In this document: piece by piece, positions 39,604 through 49,121 of the stretch
How positions within the stretch are numbered: position 1 is the stretch's first letter
Layout of the letters: each line of letters opens with the position of its first letter
From: Photobacterium halotolerans DSM 18316
GTDB taxonomy: Bacteria > Pseudomonadota > Gammaproteobacteria > Enterobacterales > Vibrionaceae
Assembly (NCBI RefSeq): GCF_000425165.1
Contig: NZ_KE384321.1
Span: 316,235-380,234 of the forward strand
DNA length: 64,000 nt
Reading direction: 5' to 3'
The notes under the pieces: model-generated
What the model saw: the letters and a program-made list of their open reading frames with translations, nothing else
Database searches by the model: none
What the model was told of the DNA's origin: nothing
Program-made: the position numbers and the translations under genes

Positions 39604-40521
39604 TTAGACCAGCTTATTGATTTTTGAACTGAGCAGCAAAATCTGGTCACAAATAAGCTGAGGGCTCTCAAGATGACAGTGATGACCACCGGGTATCACT
39701 ATTTGTCCGGCCTGTTTCAGCCATGACAAACCAGCGTCCGGTTCTCTGAGATAGGAAAAACCTTTATCACCGATCACTGACAATACCGGGCACTCAATAT
39801 GCTGCATCAGCGCCTTAGCCTGTTCTTTTGTCATCCTGAACAGTGAGTCGCAGCGCAACTTATCGTCATGACGCCAGTACCAGTGTTTACCATCGGTATA
39901 GGTTGCGCGCTGTACCAATGGCCTGAGCTGTTCGGGTGTTAACCCGTTTACCCGGCAACGCACAGATAATGCGGCCTGAAACGAATCCAGTTTAAATTCT
40001 GCACCCTGACGCTGCCTGCGCCGCATCCGGCTTTCAATCCCCTGACGCAACCTTTCAGGCGCCAGCTCAGCGCTTTCATGGAGTGGCGCAAGCCCTTCGA
40101 TCAGCACCAGTCCGGTGACCGATTCAGGAAAGGCCCCAGCAAAAGCAGCCGCCACCAGGGCCCCCAAAGAATGGCCAACCAGCATAAGGTTCTGAGAGGA
40201 CAGGGACTGTACGATCTGAGCCAGATCATCGACATAGTCCATGAAATAGTAATAATTATCCGTCTGGCGATGCGCAGACAGACCATGTCCGGGCCAGTCC
40301 ACTGCAACCAGATTGAAGCTTGCGGCCAGCGGCTCAAACAACACAGCAAAGCTGGCTGCATTATCGTGCCAGCCGTGCAGAAACAAAAGCGTCGGACGAC
40401 GCCTTTCGGCATCGCTTATCGGGATGAGCTTGCCTTGCTGCATGCTTTCCCGGCAAGGAGAAAAAGACGTGATCACCGCCAGCTCAGTGTCGGCAAGCGG
40501 TAAGCGGCTTTCATACATCAT
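39604..40521 (-). CDS. Alpha/beta hydrolase
   Basis: A 305-residue alpha/beta hydrolase. LLFLHGWHDNAASF forms the oxyanion region, LVGHSLGALVAA the nucleophile elbow (Ser), SVIGDKGFSY the probable acid, and IPGGHHCHLE the catalytic His. The substrate is unknown. It sits between slp and fadD, where the E. coli cluster has nothing, so a lipid or thioester substrate is a guess from context. It begins MMYESRLPL with a weak Shine-Dalgarno. Confidence 0.85.
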   Translation of the reverse strand: MMYESRLPLADTELAVITSFSPCRESMQQGKLIPISDAERRRPTLLFLHGWHDNAASFAVLFEPLAASFNLVAVDWPGHGLSAHRQTDNYYYFMDYVDDLAQIVQSLSSQNLMLVGHSLGALVAAAFAGAFPESVTGLVLIEGLAPLHESAELAPERLRQGIESRMRRRQRQGAEFKLDSFQAALSVRCRVNGLTPEQLRPLVQRATYTDGKHWYWRHDDKLRCDSLFRMTKEQAKALMQHIECPVLSVIGDKGFSYLREPDAGLSWLKQAGQIVIPGGHHCHLESPQLICDQILLLSSKINKLV

Positions 40522-40558
40522 AGTAAGTTTCGCTGTTCAATCAGGTAGGCAGTCTTAA

Positions 40559-41110
40559 CTAAGGGGTAACGCGGTAGTGGACATCCAGATTATCCGGCCG
40601 CAAACCATAGTGGATATACTGGCAGCGGATACCAAGACAACGGTAGTAGGCACTCACATCATCAACACGGATCTGCTCTTTGATTTGCCAGATCTGCTGG
40701 CCTTTCGCAAACACCACAGGATAGGTGTAGTCAAAATCTCCAATCTTACCCGCCTCGCTGCCACGCAGCTGACCGGCAACGGTCACCAGTTTACCCTGAG
40801 CGTATTCGATAGGATCGGCAAAACCATCAATATAAGCAATAAACCGCCCCTGAGGCGACGCATTCCGTTCAGGCTTGCCTGATTGGTCTATCGGCAGGCT
40901 GGCTATTTCCAGCCGCGTACGTGACGCCTCGTTGGTCACTGAAGCAATCACGCCGCCCAGACGTACCTCTTTACCCTGTACGCCCTGAGGGTCTTCAATC
41001 ACCAGGGTTAAGTCGGTTACGGGTGTCTCGGTCGATGTCTGCAGACTGTCTGGCAACTGGCTGCAACCACTTAATGTCATCAAGGCAAGTGCCAATATAG
41101 ATTTTTTCAC
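40559..41110 (-). CDS. Slp family outer-membrane lipoprotein
   Basis: A 183-residue lipoprotein of the Slp / YeaY family. The signal VKKSILALALMTLSGC ends in a clear lipobox (LSGC). The mature part shows the Slp domain pattern (GKEVRLGGVIASVTN, then VTVAGQLRGSEAG, then YTYPVV). The start is taken as the second of two consecutive GTG codons, giving 7 bases to AAGGA; a longer frame to an upstream ATG would hide the signal peptide. It corresponds to yeaY of the enteric rnd-fadD-yeaY-tsaB-yoaA cluster. Confidence 0.88.
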   Translation of the reverse strand: MKKSILALALMTLSGCSQLPDSLQTSTETPVTDLTLVIEDPQGVQGKEVRLGGVIASVTNEASRTRLEIASLPIDQSGKPERNASPQGRFIAYIDGFADPIEYAQGKLVTVAGQLRGSEAGKIGDFDYTYPVVFAKGQQIWQIKEQIRVDDVSAYYRCLGIRCQYIHYGLRPDNLDVHYRVTP

Positions 41111-41167
41111 CACAGGATCCTTGTCAAAAAGAGAAATTCGCGTCTGATGCTCTGCCGGCATCGAAGC

Positions 41168-41464
41168 TCAAACGTAGAAATCCACGCCTAACAGATGAGA
41201 GTATTCTTCCCGCCTGGCCTGATGCAGCACATCGAGATAAGCCGACAATGCCTGCTTATTTTTCCCCTGCGGGCTGTCGTACTGCACCCTGGCCTGAACT
41301 TCTTCGATAAAAGCCGGATCCTTGATCGTTTCCGCCACCGCTTTCGCCACCACAGTCGGCTGAGAAACAGGCGCAGCTGTCTGCTCAGCCTTGCGCTGTT
41401 TATCGGTTCGCTTCGGCCGTTGCGGCGCCTGCGTTGCTGTCGGTAAACGGGGTATGTTGACCAT
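41168..41464 (-). CDS. Conserved small protein of unknown function
   Basis: A 98-residue protein I do not recognise. Residues 1-40 are basic and rich in Pro, Gln, Thr and Ala, likely disordered. Residues 45-98 are predicted helical (DPAFIEEVQARVQYDSP, then LSAYLDVLHQARREEY). There is no signal peptide, cysteine or membrane segment. It lies 35 bases after tsaB and 57 before slp, in the same direction, so it is probably expressed with them. Confidence 0.65.
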   Translation of the reverse strand: MVNIPRLPTATQAPQRPKRTDKQRKAEQTAAPVSQPTVVAKAVAETIKDPAFIEEVQARVQYDSPQGKNKQALSAYLDVLHQARREEYSHLLGVDFYV

Positions 41465-41499
41465 ATTGACCTGTGTGTCTTGTTAGCTGTGAATACCCA

Positions 41500-42204
41500 T
41501 TATTCACGGCCGGGCAATTTTTTCCATGTCACTTCATCACGCAGATAGACAGGGCTGGCATGTTCAGCATCGACGACTTCACCACGCTGCAGAGCAAATT
41601 GAGCCAGCCATGCCATATCCTGGGCTTCAGGGTAAAGCACTGTGCCGGCTTGCTTTTCGACAGCCAAAGCCTGTAATTGTTCCTGATAGGTTTGCCAGCC
41701 GGTTCCAGCGGTAAACCAGCGGGTATCCGGTACACAAATCAAGCGCTCTGAGACTTGTTCAGGGTGCAGTACGGCTTCTTCACCCAGCACTTGCCAGTCG
41801 CCATCTTGCTGGCGCTGATATTGTCCCCAGTAAATTTCGCCCATTCGTGCATCAATGGCCGCCAGGGTATGGCTGGCCTGATGCAAACGGTAGCTTCCCT
41901 GAGCCATCGCGGCCAGTGTCGACACACCCACCATAGGTAAACCGGCACCAAATGCCAGTCCCTGAGCGATGCCTATGCCAATCCGCACACCGGTGAAGCT
42001 TCCCGGGCCACGACCGAACGCCAGCGCATCTAACTGAGTTAAACGCAAATCCGCTTCGGCGAGGACTTCATCAACCATAGGCAAAATTTTGGTGGTATGT
42101 TCCCGCGGCGCAAATTCGCAACGCGCAATCACTTCACTGCCCACTAAAAGCGCAACAGAACAATTTTCAGTCGCGGTATCAACCGCTAAAATCTTACTGC
42201 TCAT
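41500..42204 (-). CDS. tsaB: tRNA threonylcarbamoyladenosine biosynthesis protein TsaB
   Basis: A 234-residue ASKHA-fold protein that partners TsaD (with TsaE) in transferring threonylcarbamoyl to A37 of ANN-decoding tRNAs. The opening [17 protein letters not shown] and the conserved [23 protein letters not shown] (about 68-90) identify it. The ATG immediately follows the yoaA stop (TGAATG), with GAGG inside yoaA acting as Shine-Dalgarno, so translation is coupled. Confidence 0.97.
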   Translation of the reverse strand: MSSKILAVDTATENCSVALLVGSEVIARCEFAPREHTTKILPMVDEVLAEADLRLTQLDALAFGRGPGSFTGVRIGIGIAQGLAFGAGLPMVGVSTLAAMAQGSYRLHQASHTLAAIDARMGEIYWGQYQRQQDGDWQVLGEEAVLHPEQVSERLICVPDTRWFTAGTGWQTYQEQLQALAVEKQAGTVLYPEAQDMAWLAQFALQRGEVVDAEHASPVYLRDEVTWKKLPGRE

Positions 42205-44157
42205 TCAAGCCTCTGAATGCTGACTGTCGGCTGCTTGCTGCTCGGCGTGCAGTCCAGACAGAAATTGTCCGACACCGTCAACATCCCGCGTACGGGGGAT
42301 CGGCGGCAGACTTCTTAAAAATACAGCGCCGTAGGGGCGCGTGACCAAACGATTATCGCAGATAACCAGCACACCTTTATCCTGCTGGTCACGAATTAAC
42401 CGGCCTACCCCCTGCTTGAGGGTAATCACCGCATCCGGTATCTGCACCTGCGCGAAGGGATCCCCGCCACGCAGACGACAATCTTCTATCCGCGCCTTCA
42501 ATAATGGGTCATCCGGCGCGGTAAAGGGAAGTTTGTCGATAATAACACAGCTCAGCGCCTGCCCTCTAACATCAATACCTTCCCAGAACGCACCTGTTGC
42601 AATAAGCAGCGCATTTCCCAATTCCAGATATTCTGAAAGCAGTTTTTGCTTACTGGTTTCTCCCTGAACCAGCACAGGCAAATCCAGACAGGCGCGAAAA
42701 CCTTCGGCAAGATCCCGTACCATCTGGTGCGAGGTACAAAGGAAAAAACACCGCCCCTGGTTGGCCTCAATCACAGGTGCCATCAGAGTCACCAGTTTGG
42801 CCGCCAGTCCGTGACTGTTGGGTTCAGGTAAAAAACGGGGAACACACAGCAACGCCTGCTGCTGATAATCAAACGGGCTGGTCAGCGACATCTGCTCCGC
42901 AGGCTGCAGCCCTAAACGATGGCTGAAATGACTGAAATCTTCATCAACGGCCAGTGTCGCTGAGGTAAAGATCCAGGCGCCTTTTTGCTTTTCTATCTGC
43001 TCATGAAACTTCTCTGCGACCGACAGCGGCGTAATATGCAAAGTAAAATGGCGGGGGGTGCATTCATACCAGTAGGAATAGCCGGTGATCGAGGTATCAC
43101 ACAAGCGTGTCAGTCTGGCTTTCAGCAAGGTGGTTCGTTCAAATGCGGCATCCAGCAGTTCACTGCGGCCAAGTGCCAGTTTGAGCACGTCATGTGCCAG
43201 ATCCAGCGCATCATTAAGCCTCGTCAGCTCCCGTTGAATGGCAGGGCTGTTCACCGCCTCACGCCAGTTACCGCGATAACCGGGTTCGCCCATCACCAGT
43301 CGCATATCAGCAGCGGCCTGACTCAGCCGGTCTGCGGTTTTTTCCAGCTGACGCATATCACGTGCTTCAGTGCGATAACCGATAGTAATATCTTTCGCCA
43401 GATCCTGCAGTTGCCGGCTCGACAGGCTTTGACCGAAATACTGACTGGCGATATCGGGGATCTGATGGGCTTCATCAAAAATAAACACATCGGCTTCCGG
43501 GATCAGCTCGCCAAAGCCTGTTTCTTTAATGGCCAGATCCGCCATGAACAAATGGTGGTTAACCACCACCACATCCGCCTCCATGGCTTTTCGCCGGGCT
43601 TTCACGACAAAGCAGTCTTCAAAAGACGGGCACTCGCGCCCCAGGCAATTGTCGTTGGTTGAGGTAATCGTCGGGATCACCGGGCTGTCTTCGGCAATCG
43701 AATCACATTCGCTGATATCACCGGTTTTAGTCGCTGAAGACCAGCTGCGGATCGTCACCAGCTGGCTCAGCATGCCCGGATCGACAAATCCGCCATGGCT
43801 TTCGGTGATCTGACGGCTGAGCCTGTCGAGACAGAGATAATTTGAGCGCCCTTTCAGCAGCGCCACTTTCCCTGTATAGCCCAGCGCCTGGGTCATCAAA
43901 GGTAAATCCCGGTAGAAAAGCTGTTCCTGCAGGTTTTTCGAGCCTGTGCTGATAATGGTTTTATGGCCCTTGATCAACGCCGGCACCAGATACGCAAAGG
44001 TTTTGCCTGTGCCTGTACCCGCTTCTACCACCAGTTGCTGCTGGTGTTTAATTGCCCGCCCGACCGCTTCTGCCATATCAATCTGAGGCTGACGTGCCTG
44101 AAAACCAGGTATCGCCTTTTCCAATGCACCGCCGGGTTGAAAGAATTTTGCAATCAT
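42205..44157 (-). CDS. yoaA: DinG-family ATP-dependent DNA helicase YoaA
   Basis: A 650-residue iron-sulfur superfamily 2 helicase of the XPD/DinG group. Walker A is VVEAGTGTGKTFAYL near residue 47; the DEAH box is FIFDEAHQIPD. Four cysteines in SECDS and NCLGRECPSFEDC probably hold the 4Fe-4S cluster. VGRLIRDQQDKG is helicase motif VI. YoaA in E. coli works with HolC in repair at stalled forks. The ATG is chosen three codons inside a TTG-started frame. A LexA-like sequence lies 12 bases upstream, and tsaB follows without a gap. Confidence 0.95.
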   Translation of the reverse strand: MIAKFFQPGGALEKAIPGFQARQPQIDMAEAVGRAIKHQQQLVVEAGTGTGKTFAYLVPALIKGHKTIISTGSKNLQEQLFYRDLPLMTQALGYTGKVALLKGRSNYLCLDRLSRQITESHGGFVDPGMLSQLVTIRSWSSATKTGDISECDSIAEDSPVIPTITSTNDNCLGRECPSFEDCFVVKARRKAMEADVVVVNHHLFMADLAIKETGFGELIPEADVFIFDEAHQIPDIASQYFGQSLSSRQLQDLAKDITIGYRTEARDMRQLEKTADRLSQAAADMRLVMGEPGYRGNWREAVNSPAIQRELTRLNDALDLAHDVLKLALGRSELLDAAFERTTLLKARLTRLCDTSITGYSYWYECTPRHFTLHITPLSVAEKFHEQIEKQKGAWIFTSATLAVDEDFSHFSHRLGLQPAEQMSLTSPFDYQQQALLCVPRFLPEPNSHGLAAKLVTLMAPVIEANQGRCFFLCTSHQMVRDLAEGFRACLDLPVLVQGETSKQKLLSEYLELGNALLIATGAFWEGIDVRGQALSCVIIDKLPFTAPDDPLLKARIEDCRLRGGDPFAQVQIPDAVITLKQGVGRLIRDQQDKGVLVICDNRLVTRPYGAVFLRSLPPIPRTRDVDGVGQFLSGLHAEQQAADSQHSEA

Positions 44158-44168
44158 GAACGCCAATC

Positions 44169-44188
44169 TATTGGTTATTTATCCAGTA
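44169..44188 (-). promoter_or_regulatory. LexA-like box before yoaA
   Basis: On the minus strand TACTGGATAAATAACCAATA matches TACTGTATATATATACAGTA at 15 of 20 positions. The left CTG half is perfect, and the right half is CAA rather than CAG. Its place against the start codon suits repression of a DNA-repair helicase. Confidence 0.45.
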
Positions 44189-44271
44189 TCTTTCGCGATT
44201 ATGCCAAGATTGCCCCGCAACAGCCAGCGGCAGTTGCCAGGAAAAATTATTGAGTCAGATCACAAAATCTT

Positions 44272-44300
44272 TTGACGTCGAAATCAAAGCCATGTAAATA
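44272..44300 (+). promoter_or_regulatory. Candidate promoter of purU
   Basis: TTGACG, a 17-base spacer and TAAATA lie about 50 bases before the purU ATG. The -35 is good; the -10 is weak. Confidence 0.45.
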
Positions 44301-44346
44301 ATTAATGACACAACTAATACATATATGCACGCAACATAAGGACACC

Positions 44347-45180
44347 ATGGAAAAGAAAACCCTGCTCACCGATTGCCCGGATGCCATGGGATTGATTTCT
44401 AAGATCACCAACATCTGCTACAAACACCAGCTCAACATTATCCACAACAAAGAATTTGTCGATCACCGCCATCGGCAGTTCTTTATGCGTACTGAGCTGG
44501 AAGGGGTGTTCAACGATGAAACCTTTCTGTTCGATCTGGATCGCGCTCTGCCAGAAGGCAGCCACCGCCGTCTGGTGAGCTCTGCCCGCAAGAAAGTCGT
44601 GATTATGGTGACCAAAGAAGCCCACTGCCTGGGCGATATCCTGGTCAAAGCCTATGACGGTACACTGGATATTGAGATTGCGGCTGTCGTTGGCAACTAC
44701 GACAAACTGGCCGGCCTGGTGGAAAAGTTTGATATTCCCTTTCACCATGTCTGTCATGAAGGTTTAAGCCGTGAAGAGCATGAAGCCAAGTTACTGGACT
44801 GTGTAAACCAGTATTCTCCCGATTATGTGGTGCTGGCAAAGTACATGCGTATTCTGACCCCTGGTTTTGTCGCTCAGTTTCCGCACCGGATTATCAATAT
44901 TCATCACAGTTTCCTGCCGGCCTTTATTGGCGCGAAGCCTTACTTGCAAGCCTATGAGCGCGGGGTAAAAATCATTGGTGCCACCGCCCACTTCGTCACC
45001 AATGATTTGGATGAAGGCCCTATCATTACCCAGAACGTCATTCCGGTTGATCATAACTACAGTGCAGAAGACATGGCCCGATCAGGGCGTGATGTCGAAA
45101 AATCTGTCCTGAGCAAGGCACTCAGCCTGGTAGTCGAAGACAAGGTGTTCGTTTACGGCAATCGCACCGTGGTGCTGTAA
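44347..45180 (+). CDS. purU: Formyltetrahydrofolate deformylase PurU
   Basis: A 277-residue enzyme releasing formate from 10-formyl-THF, feeding PurT and balancing one-carbon units. The N-terminal ACT domain (LTDCPDAMGLISKITNICY) precedes a formyltransferase-type catalytic domain with YMRILTPGFV, IINIHHSFLPAFIGAKPY and the closing DEGPIITQNVIPVDH. AAGGA precedes the ATG; an upstream extension of 14 codons lacks a site. Confidence 0.96.
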   Translation: MEKKTLLTDCPDAMGLISKITNICYKHQLNIIHNKEFVDHRHRQFFMRTELEGVFNDETFLFDLDRALPEGSHRRLVSSARKKVVIMVTKEAHCLGDILVKAYDGTLDIEIAAVVGNYDKLAGLVEKFDIPFHHVCHEGLSREEHEAKLLDCVNQYSPDYVVLAKYMRILTPGFVAQFPHRIINIHHSFLPAFIGAKPYLQAYERGVKIIGATAHFVTNDLDEGPIITQNVIPVDHNYSAEDMARSGRDVEKSVLSKALSLVVEDKVFVYGNRTVVL

Positions 45181-45186
45181 CCCTGT

Positions 45187-45215
45187 GGCGGAAAAGTGTT
45201 CATCACTTCTCCGCC
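45187..45215. repeat. Hairpin between purU and yecM
   Basis: GGCGGA-A-AAGTG / CACTT-C-TCCGCC forms an 11-bp stem with one mismatch and a TTCAT loop between convergent genes. The T-run is poor, so termination is plausible but weak. Confidence 0.5.
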
Positions 45216-45233
45216 CTGGCTTTATGGCTCAGA

Positions 45234-45815
45234 TCAGCCTTCACTCTCAATCACAGCTTTCAGCGAACACGGATGCAGCTTAATGCACACCCCGTCTTTC
45301 TTAAACGCAAAGGTCGGGTTAGCCAGCCGTTCTTTCTCTCCTGCCGGTGAACTTGCTTTCACCGCGATGCCCGCTTTGTCCGCCTTATCCCAGTTCAATG
45401 CGGGAAAACGCGCCTCCAGAGCCGCTTGTAATTCCGCTGTGGTTGACGCCTGACAAGGCACCACAAACTCAACATGCTCCCACCCCTGAACCGGGTATAT
45501 TTTGTCGCCCGGGTAAGGCAGCTCCAGTGCTTCAATCTGCCATTGACCCGCCTGCAAGGGCTGATGAAAGCCAATCACCACAATAGGACGCCCATTGATC
45601 ACATTGGTTGACCATTCTTCACCGTATGCCAGCCACGCCTGATGCAGTGCCGTCGCTAACGCCCTACTGTTCACGCGCAGGGCAATGTGGTCTGCCTGGC
45701 AGGCTGAAAGATCCAACCCTAACTCTTCAGCAAGTCTCTCAATTTTCCCCATAAATTCAGGTAATTGTGCCAGCATCTGCTCCGGTTGCAGATTTGCCTG
45801 CTGTAAATCTTGCAT
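45234..45815 (-). CDS. yecM: YecM family VOC-fold protein
   Basis: A 193-residue protein of the YecM family, a vicinal-oxygen-chelate-like fold of unknown function. ADHIALRVNS, NVINGRPIVVIGFHQP, GWEHVEFVVP and KASSPAGEKERLANPT line up with E. coli YecM. The ATG with GAGGAG upstream is chosen over one 19 codons earlier. It is next to argS, as in E. coli, but here divergent from it. Confidence 0.9.
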   Translation of the reverse strand: MQDLQQANLQPEQMLAQLPEFMGKIERLAEELGLDLSACQADHIALRVNSRALATALHQAWLAYGEEWSTNVINGRPIVVIGFHQPLQAGQWQIEALELPYPGDKIYPVQGWEHVEFVVPCQASTTAELQAALEARFPALNWDKADKAGIAVKASSPAGEKERLANPTFAFKKDGVCIKLHPCSLKAVIESEG

Positions 45816-46208
45816 GTGATTTCTCCTCACTGATCTCAGGTCGCCCATTATCCACAGAATCTTTGCCAGCAAAAGCCTTGAACAACACGCCTTCAGCCAG
45901 TCATAGCCATGAGAAAAATTTCAGCTTCTATCGCCTTTTCACCTTGCCAACTGCCCTGTGTTTATGGGTATTATTACGGCTAACTATTTTTAGTATCCAT
46001 GCAGCCGCCTTTGCAGCCAGCAAGCTCCCGTCAGCACTACCCGGATGACCTTTTTAAAACCATCAGACAGGGTTGTTTTCACCTTTTCTGGTGTATTGCT
46101 GACCACGCTTCTGACCGGTTCAGGTGTAAGATATAACTGCATAGCTTATTGAATACCCAAGACTTTTGCCTGCCTGTCAGGCTACAGACCGATTTAAAGG
46201 ATAGACGT
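45816..46208. other. Intergenic region between yecM and argS
   Basis: About 390 bases without a supported gene. A plus-strand frame overlapping yecM ends in hydrophobic residues but has no start signal and is not called. The region contains the argS promoter candidate and must contain the yecM promoter on the other strand. Confidence 0.5.
46109..46137 (+). promoter_or_regulatory. Candidate promoter of argS
   Basis: TTCTGA (3 of 6), a 17-base spacer and TATAAC (5 of 6) end about 70 bases before the argS start. Confidence 0.45.
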
Positions 46209-47939
46209 GTGAACATTCAAGCACTCATTAACGATAAAGTTTCCCAGGCGCTCGAAGCGGCCGGTGCCCCGGCAGGCAGTCCGGCAGCGGTTCGTCAGTC
46301 AGCCAAAGCACAGTTCGGTGATTATCAGGCCAACGGTGTGATGGGTGTTGCGAAAAAACTGGGAGCTAACCCGCGCGAGTTTGCACAAAAAGTCATCGAT
46401 CAACTCGATCTGGGCGATATCGCAGAGAAAGTCGAGATCGCCGGTCCTGGTTTCATTAACATCTTTTTGAACAAAACCTGGCTGGCCGAGCGTGCAGAAG
46501 CGGCACTGACGGATGCCCGCCTGGGTGTGGCCACGCAGGAAAAACAAAATATCGTTGTCGACTATTCGGCACCCAATGTTGCCAAGGAAATGCACGTTGG
46601 CCACCTGCGCTCCACCATCATTGGTGATGCTGTAGTTCGTACACTGGAATTTCTGGGTCACAACGTTATTCGTGCCAACCACATCGGCGACTGGGGCACT
46701 CAGTTCGGCATGTTGATTGCCAACCTGGAACGTGTTCAGCAAGAGTCGGGTGAGATATCTATGGAGCTGGCCGATCTGGAAGCTTTTTATCGTGAGTCGA
46801 AAAAACTGTACGACGAAGATGAAGCCTTTGCAGAACGCGCCCGTAACTATGTAGTGAAACTGCAAAGTGGCGATCAGTACTGTGCCGATATGTGGAAAAA
46901 ACTGGTCGACGTGACCATGGAGCAAAACCAGCACAACTACGATCGTCTGAATGTGTCCCTGACCCGTGACAACGTGATGGGCGAGTCCATGTACAACGAC
47001 ATGCTGGCCGGTATCGTGGCCGATCTGAAAGCGAAGGGGCTGGCCGTAGAAGACGATGGCGCTCAGGTTGTTTTCCTGGATGAATTCAAGAACAAAGATG
47101 GTGAACCTATGGGGGTTATCATCCAGAAACGTGACGGCGGTTTCCTGTACACAACCACGGATATTGCCTGTGCAAAATACCGCTACGAGCATTTCAACGC
47201 CAACCGGGTACTTTACTTTATCGATTCACGCCAGCACCAACACCTGATGCAGGCATGGACGATTGTCCGCAAAGCAGGTTACATCCCTGACGATGTGTCG
47301 CTGGAGCACCACGCTTTCGGCATGATGCTGGGCAAAGACGGCCGTCCGTTCAAAACGCGCTCTGGCGGTACTGTTCGTCTGGCTGATCTGCTGGATGAAG
47401 CGGAAGCACGCGCTAAGGTACTGATCGAAGAGAAGAACCCTGAGCTGGATACGGCAGAGAAAACCAAGATTGCATCGACCGTCGCCATGGCCGCGGTTAA
47501 GTATGCTGATCTGTCCAAACACCGTACCACAGATTACGTGTTCGACTGGGACAACATGCTGGCCTTCGAAGGCAATACAGCGCCTTACATGCAATACGCC
47601 TACACCCGTGTCATTTCTGTGTTTAAACGCGCCGGTCTGAACGAAAGCGAACTGACACACCCAGTTGTGATCAATGACGAGAAAGAGCAAGTACTGCTTT
47701 CAAAACTGCTGCAATTTGAAGAAGCCGTGGAAACGGTGGCCCGTGAAGGTCATCCGCACGTTATGTGCAGCTACCTGTTTGAGCTGGCGGGTAATTTCTC
47801 CAGCTTCTATGAAGCCTGCCCGATTCTCAATGCTGATGAGCCAGTCAAGCACAGCCGCCTGAAACTGGCGCTGCTGACAGCGAAAACCATCAAACAAGGT
47901 CTGGATCTGCTGGGTATTGACACACTGGAACGTATGTAA
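46209..47939 (+). CDS. argS: Arginine--tRNA ligase
   Basis: A 576-residue class I synthetase that needs tRNA for amino-acid activation. The N-terminal Add-1 domain includes [19 protein letters not shown], the HIGH-type motif is [18 protein letters not shown] near residue 125-140, and the C-terminal DALR helical domain begins near 455. The start is a GTG with AAAGGA 7 bases upstream, giving [11 protein letters not shown], the E. coli N terminus. A frame extending 20 codons further upstream has no support. Confidence 0.97.
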   Translation: MNIQALINDKVSQALEAAGAPAGSPAAVRQSAKAQFGDYQANGVMGVAKKLGANPREFAQKVIDQLDLGDIAEKVEIAGPGFINIFLNKTWLAERAEAALTDARLGVATQEKQNIVVDYSAPNVAKEMHVGHLRSTIIGDAVVRTLEFLGHNVIRANHIGDWGTQFGMLIANLERVQQESGEISMELADLEAFYRESKKLYDEDEAFAERARNYVVKLQSGDQYCADMWKKLVDVTMEQNQHNYDRLNVSLTRDNVMGESMYNDMLAGIVADLKAKGLAVEDDGAQVVFLDEFKNKDGEPMGVIIQKRDGGFLYTTTDIACAKYRYEHFNANRVLYFIDSRQHQHLMQAWTIVRKAGYIPDDVSLEHHAFGMMLGKDGRPFKTRSGGTVRLADLLDEAEARAKVLIEEKNPELDTAEKTKIASTVAMAAVKYADLSKHRTTDYVFDWDNMLAFEGNTAPYMQYAYTRVISVFKRAGLNESELTHPVVINDEKEQVLLSKLLQFEEAVETVAREGHPHVMCSYLFELAGNFSSFYEACPILNADEPVKHSRLKLALLTAKTIKQGLDLLGIDTLERM

Positions 47940-47987
47940 TCTGGCAGAACATCACATTTATCTAATTAAGCAAAGCTAAACATACAC

Positions 47988-48019
47988 AGCCTTCTGGGGT
48001 ATCCTTAGAAGGCTTTTTT
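47988..48019 (+). terminator. Intrinsic terminator after argS
   Basis: AGCCTTCT / AGAAGGCT with an 11-nt loop runs into TTTTTT. Confidence 0.8.
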
Positions 48020-48068
48020 GACACAAATTTTTGGGTACTGGCCTTTCTCTGTTACATGGAATGTTGCA

Positions 48069-49118
48069 ATGAGCCTCAATGACTCACACGAAACCGACGG
48101 TATGGCTGACGAATTTCTCACGTCAACTCAGACCTTGCGTAAAGCCATTCCACTGATGATCAAGCATAAAGTCCCCACGACACCAGTCAATTACGCACTG
48201 TGGTACAGCTATACCTCGAATCAGAACCCTATTCTCACTCAGGCCATAGACCAGAGTTTAGCGCAATACGGGCATTGCCCGCCCAGCCTGAGCGATTCGC
48301 TTTACCGAACCCACCTGGCCCAGCACCCTGCCAGTGAACAAGGACAGATAAGCCATAACCTGCAGGCCATCATGGATGAGCTTTGCCACACCATGAGCGG
48401 CTCTCAGAAAGAAACGCAGACCTTTCATCAGGCGCTATCCCGGACCTGCCAGCGGCTGAGTCAGAAGGCCGATCAGGGTGTTAACGTGCACGAAGCCAAT
48501 GATTTGGTACAAGAATTACTGGATGAATCCAGACATATGCATCAATCCAGCACGCTTTTGAATCAGCAACTGGAAAACGCCAATAAAGAAATCGCGAACC
48601 TGAGAAAAGCCCTGAAAGACAGCCTCAAATGTGCCAATGAAGATCCCTTGACCGGACTGCTCAACCGACGCGCCTTTCAGCAAGATCTCAGCAGTTGTAT
48701 CCAGCACCGCACGCCTTTCAGTCTGGTCTTGCTGGATATTGATAATTTTAAAACCTTTAATGATGACTTTGGCCATTTAATGGGTGATAAAGTGCTCTGC
48801 TCTGTTGCCCGCCACCTTCAAGTCTGGTGTGAGCAAGGTATGCAGGCCTATCGCTACGGTGGTGAAGAGTTTGTCATTATCTTACCCGGCACTAACCTGC
48901 AGCAGAGCCGGGACAAAGCAGAAAAGTTACGTAAAACCCTCTCCGGCATTGCTGTGCAGGACAAACAGTCAGGCAATACTGTCAGCTCTATTACTGCATC
49001 ATTTGGCATTGCAGAACAAACAGGAAAAGAAAACGGTCTGGCAGTGCTGGCCAGAGCCGATAAGTACCTGCTTCAGGCAAAAAGCCTTGGCCGGAACCGG
49101 GTACTGCCTGTCTTATAA
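48069..49118 (+). CDS. Diguanylate cyclase (GGDEF domain)
   Basis: A 349-residue protein making cyclic di-GMP from two GTP. The first 150 residues are soluble, with no recognised domain (possibly a small sensory helical region, KHKVPTTPVNYALWYSYTS); a coiled coil at about 155-188 precedes the GGDEF domain. The active-site loop is RYGGEEF at 264-268, a functional variant; DPLTGLLNRRAF and LLDIDNFKTFND are intact. The RxxD inhibitory site is absent at the expected position (EQGMQ instead), so product inhibition through that site is unlikely. There are no membrane helices. DUF924 converges on it with 3 bases between. Confidence 0.9.
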   Translation: MSLNDSHETDGMADEFLTSTQTLRKAIPLMIKHKVPTTPVNYALWYSYTSNQNPILTQAIDQSLAQYGHCPPSLSDSLYRTHLAQHPASEQGQISHNLQAIMDELCHTMSGSQKETQTFHQALSRTCQRLSQKADQGVNVHEANDLVQELLDESRHMHQSSTLLNQQLENANKEIANLRKALKDSLKCANEDPLTGLLNRRAFQQDLSSCIQHRTPFSLVLLDIDNFKTFNDDFGHLMGDKVLCSVARHLQVWCEQGMQAYRYGGEEFVIILPGTNLQQSRDKAEKLRKTLSGIAVQDKQSGNTVSSITASFGIAEQTGKENGLAVLARADKYLLQAKSLGRNRVLPVL

Positions 49119-49121
49119 CCC

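Noticed and set aside
42985-43662. A 225-codon plus-strand frame antisense to yoaA
   Set aside because: A shadow frame; the helicase motifs on the minus strand explain the open frame.
45767-46048. A plus-strand frame with a hydrophobic C-terminal half between yecM and argS
   Set aside because: It overlaps the start of yecM and has no start signal. The hydrophobic stretch is too little evidence for a small membrane protein.
46299-47192. A 297-codon minus-strand frame antisense to argS
   Set aside because: It mirrors the codon structure of argS, has no Shine-Dalgarno and shows no recognisable domain; argS is intact on the other strand.
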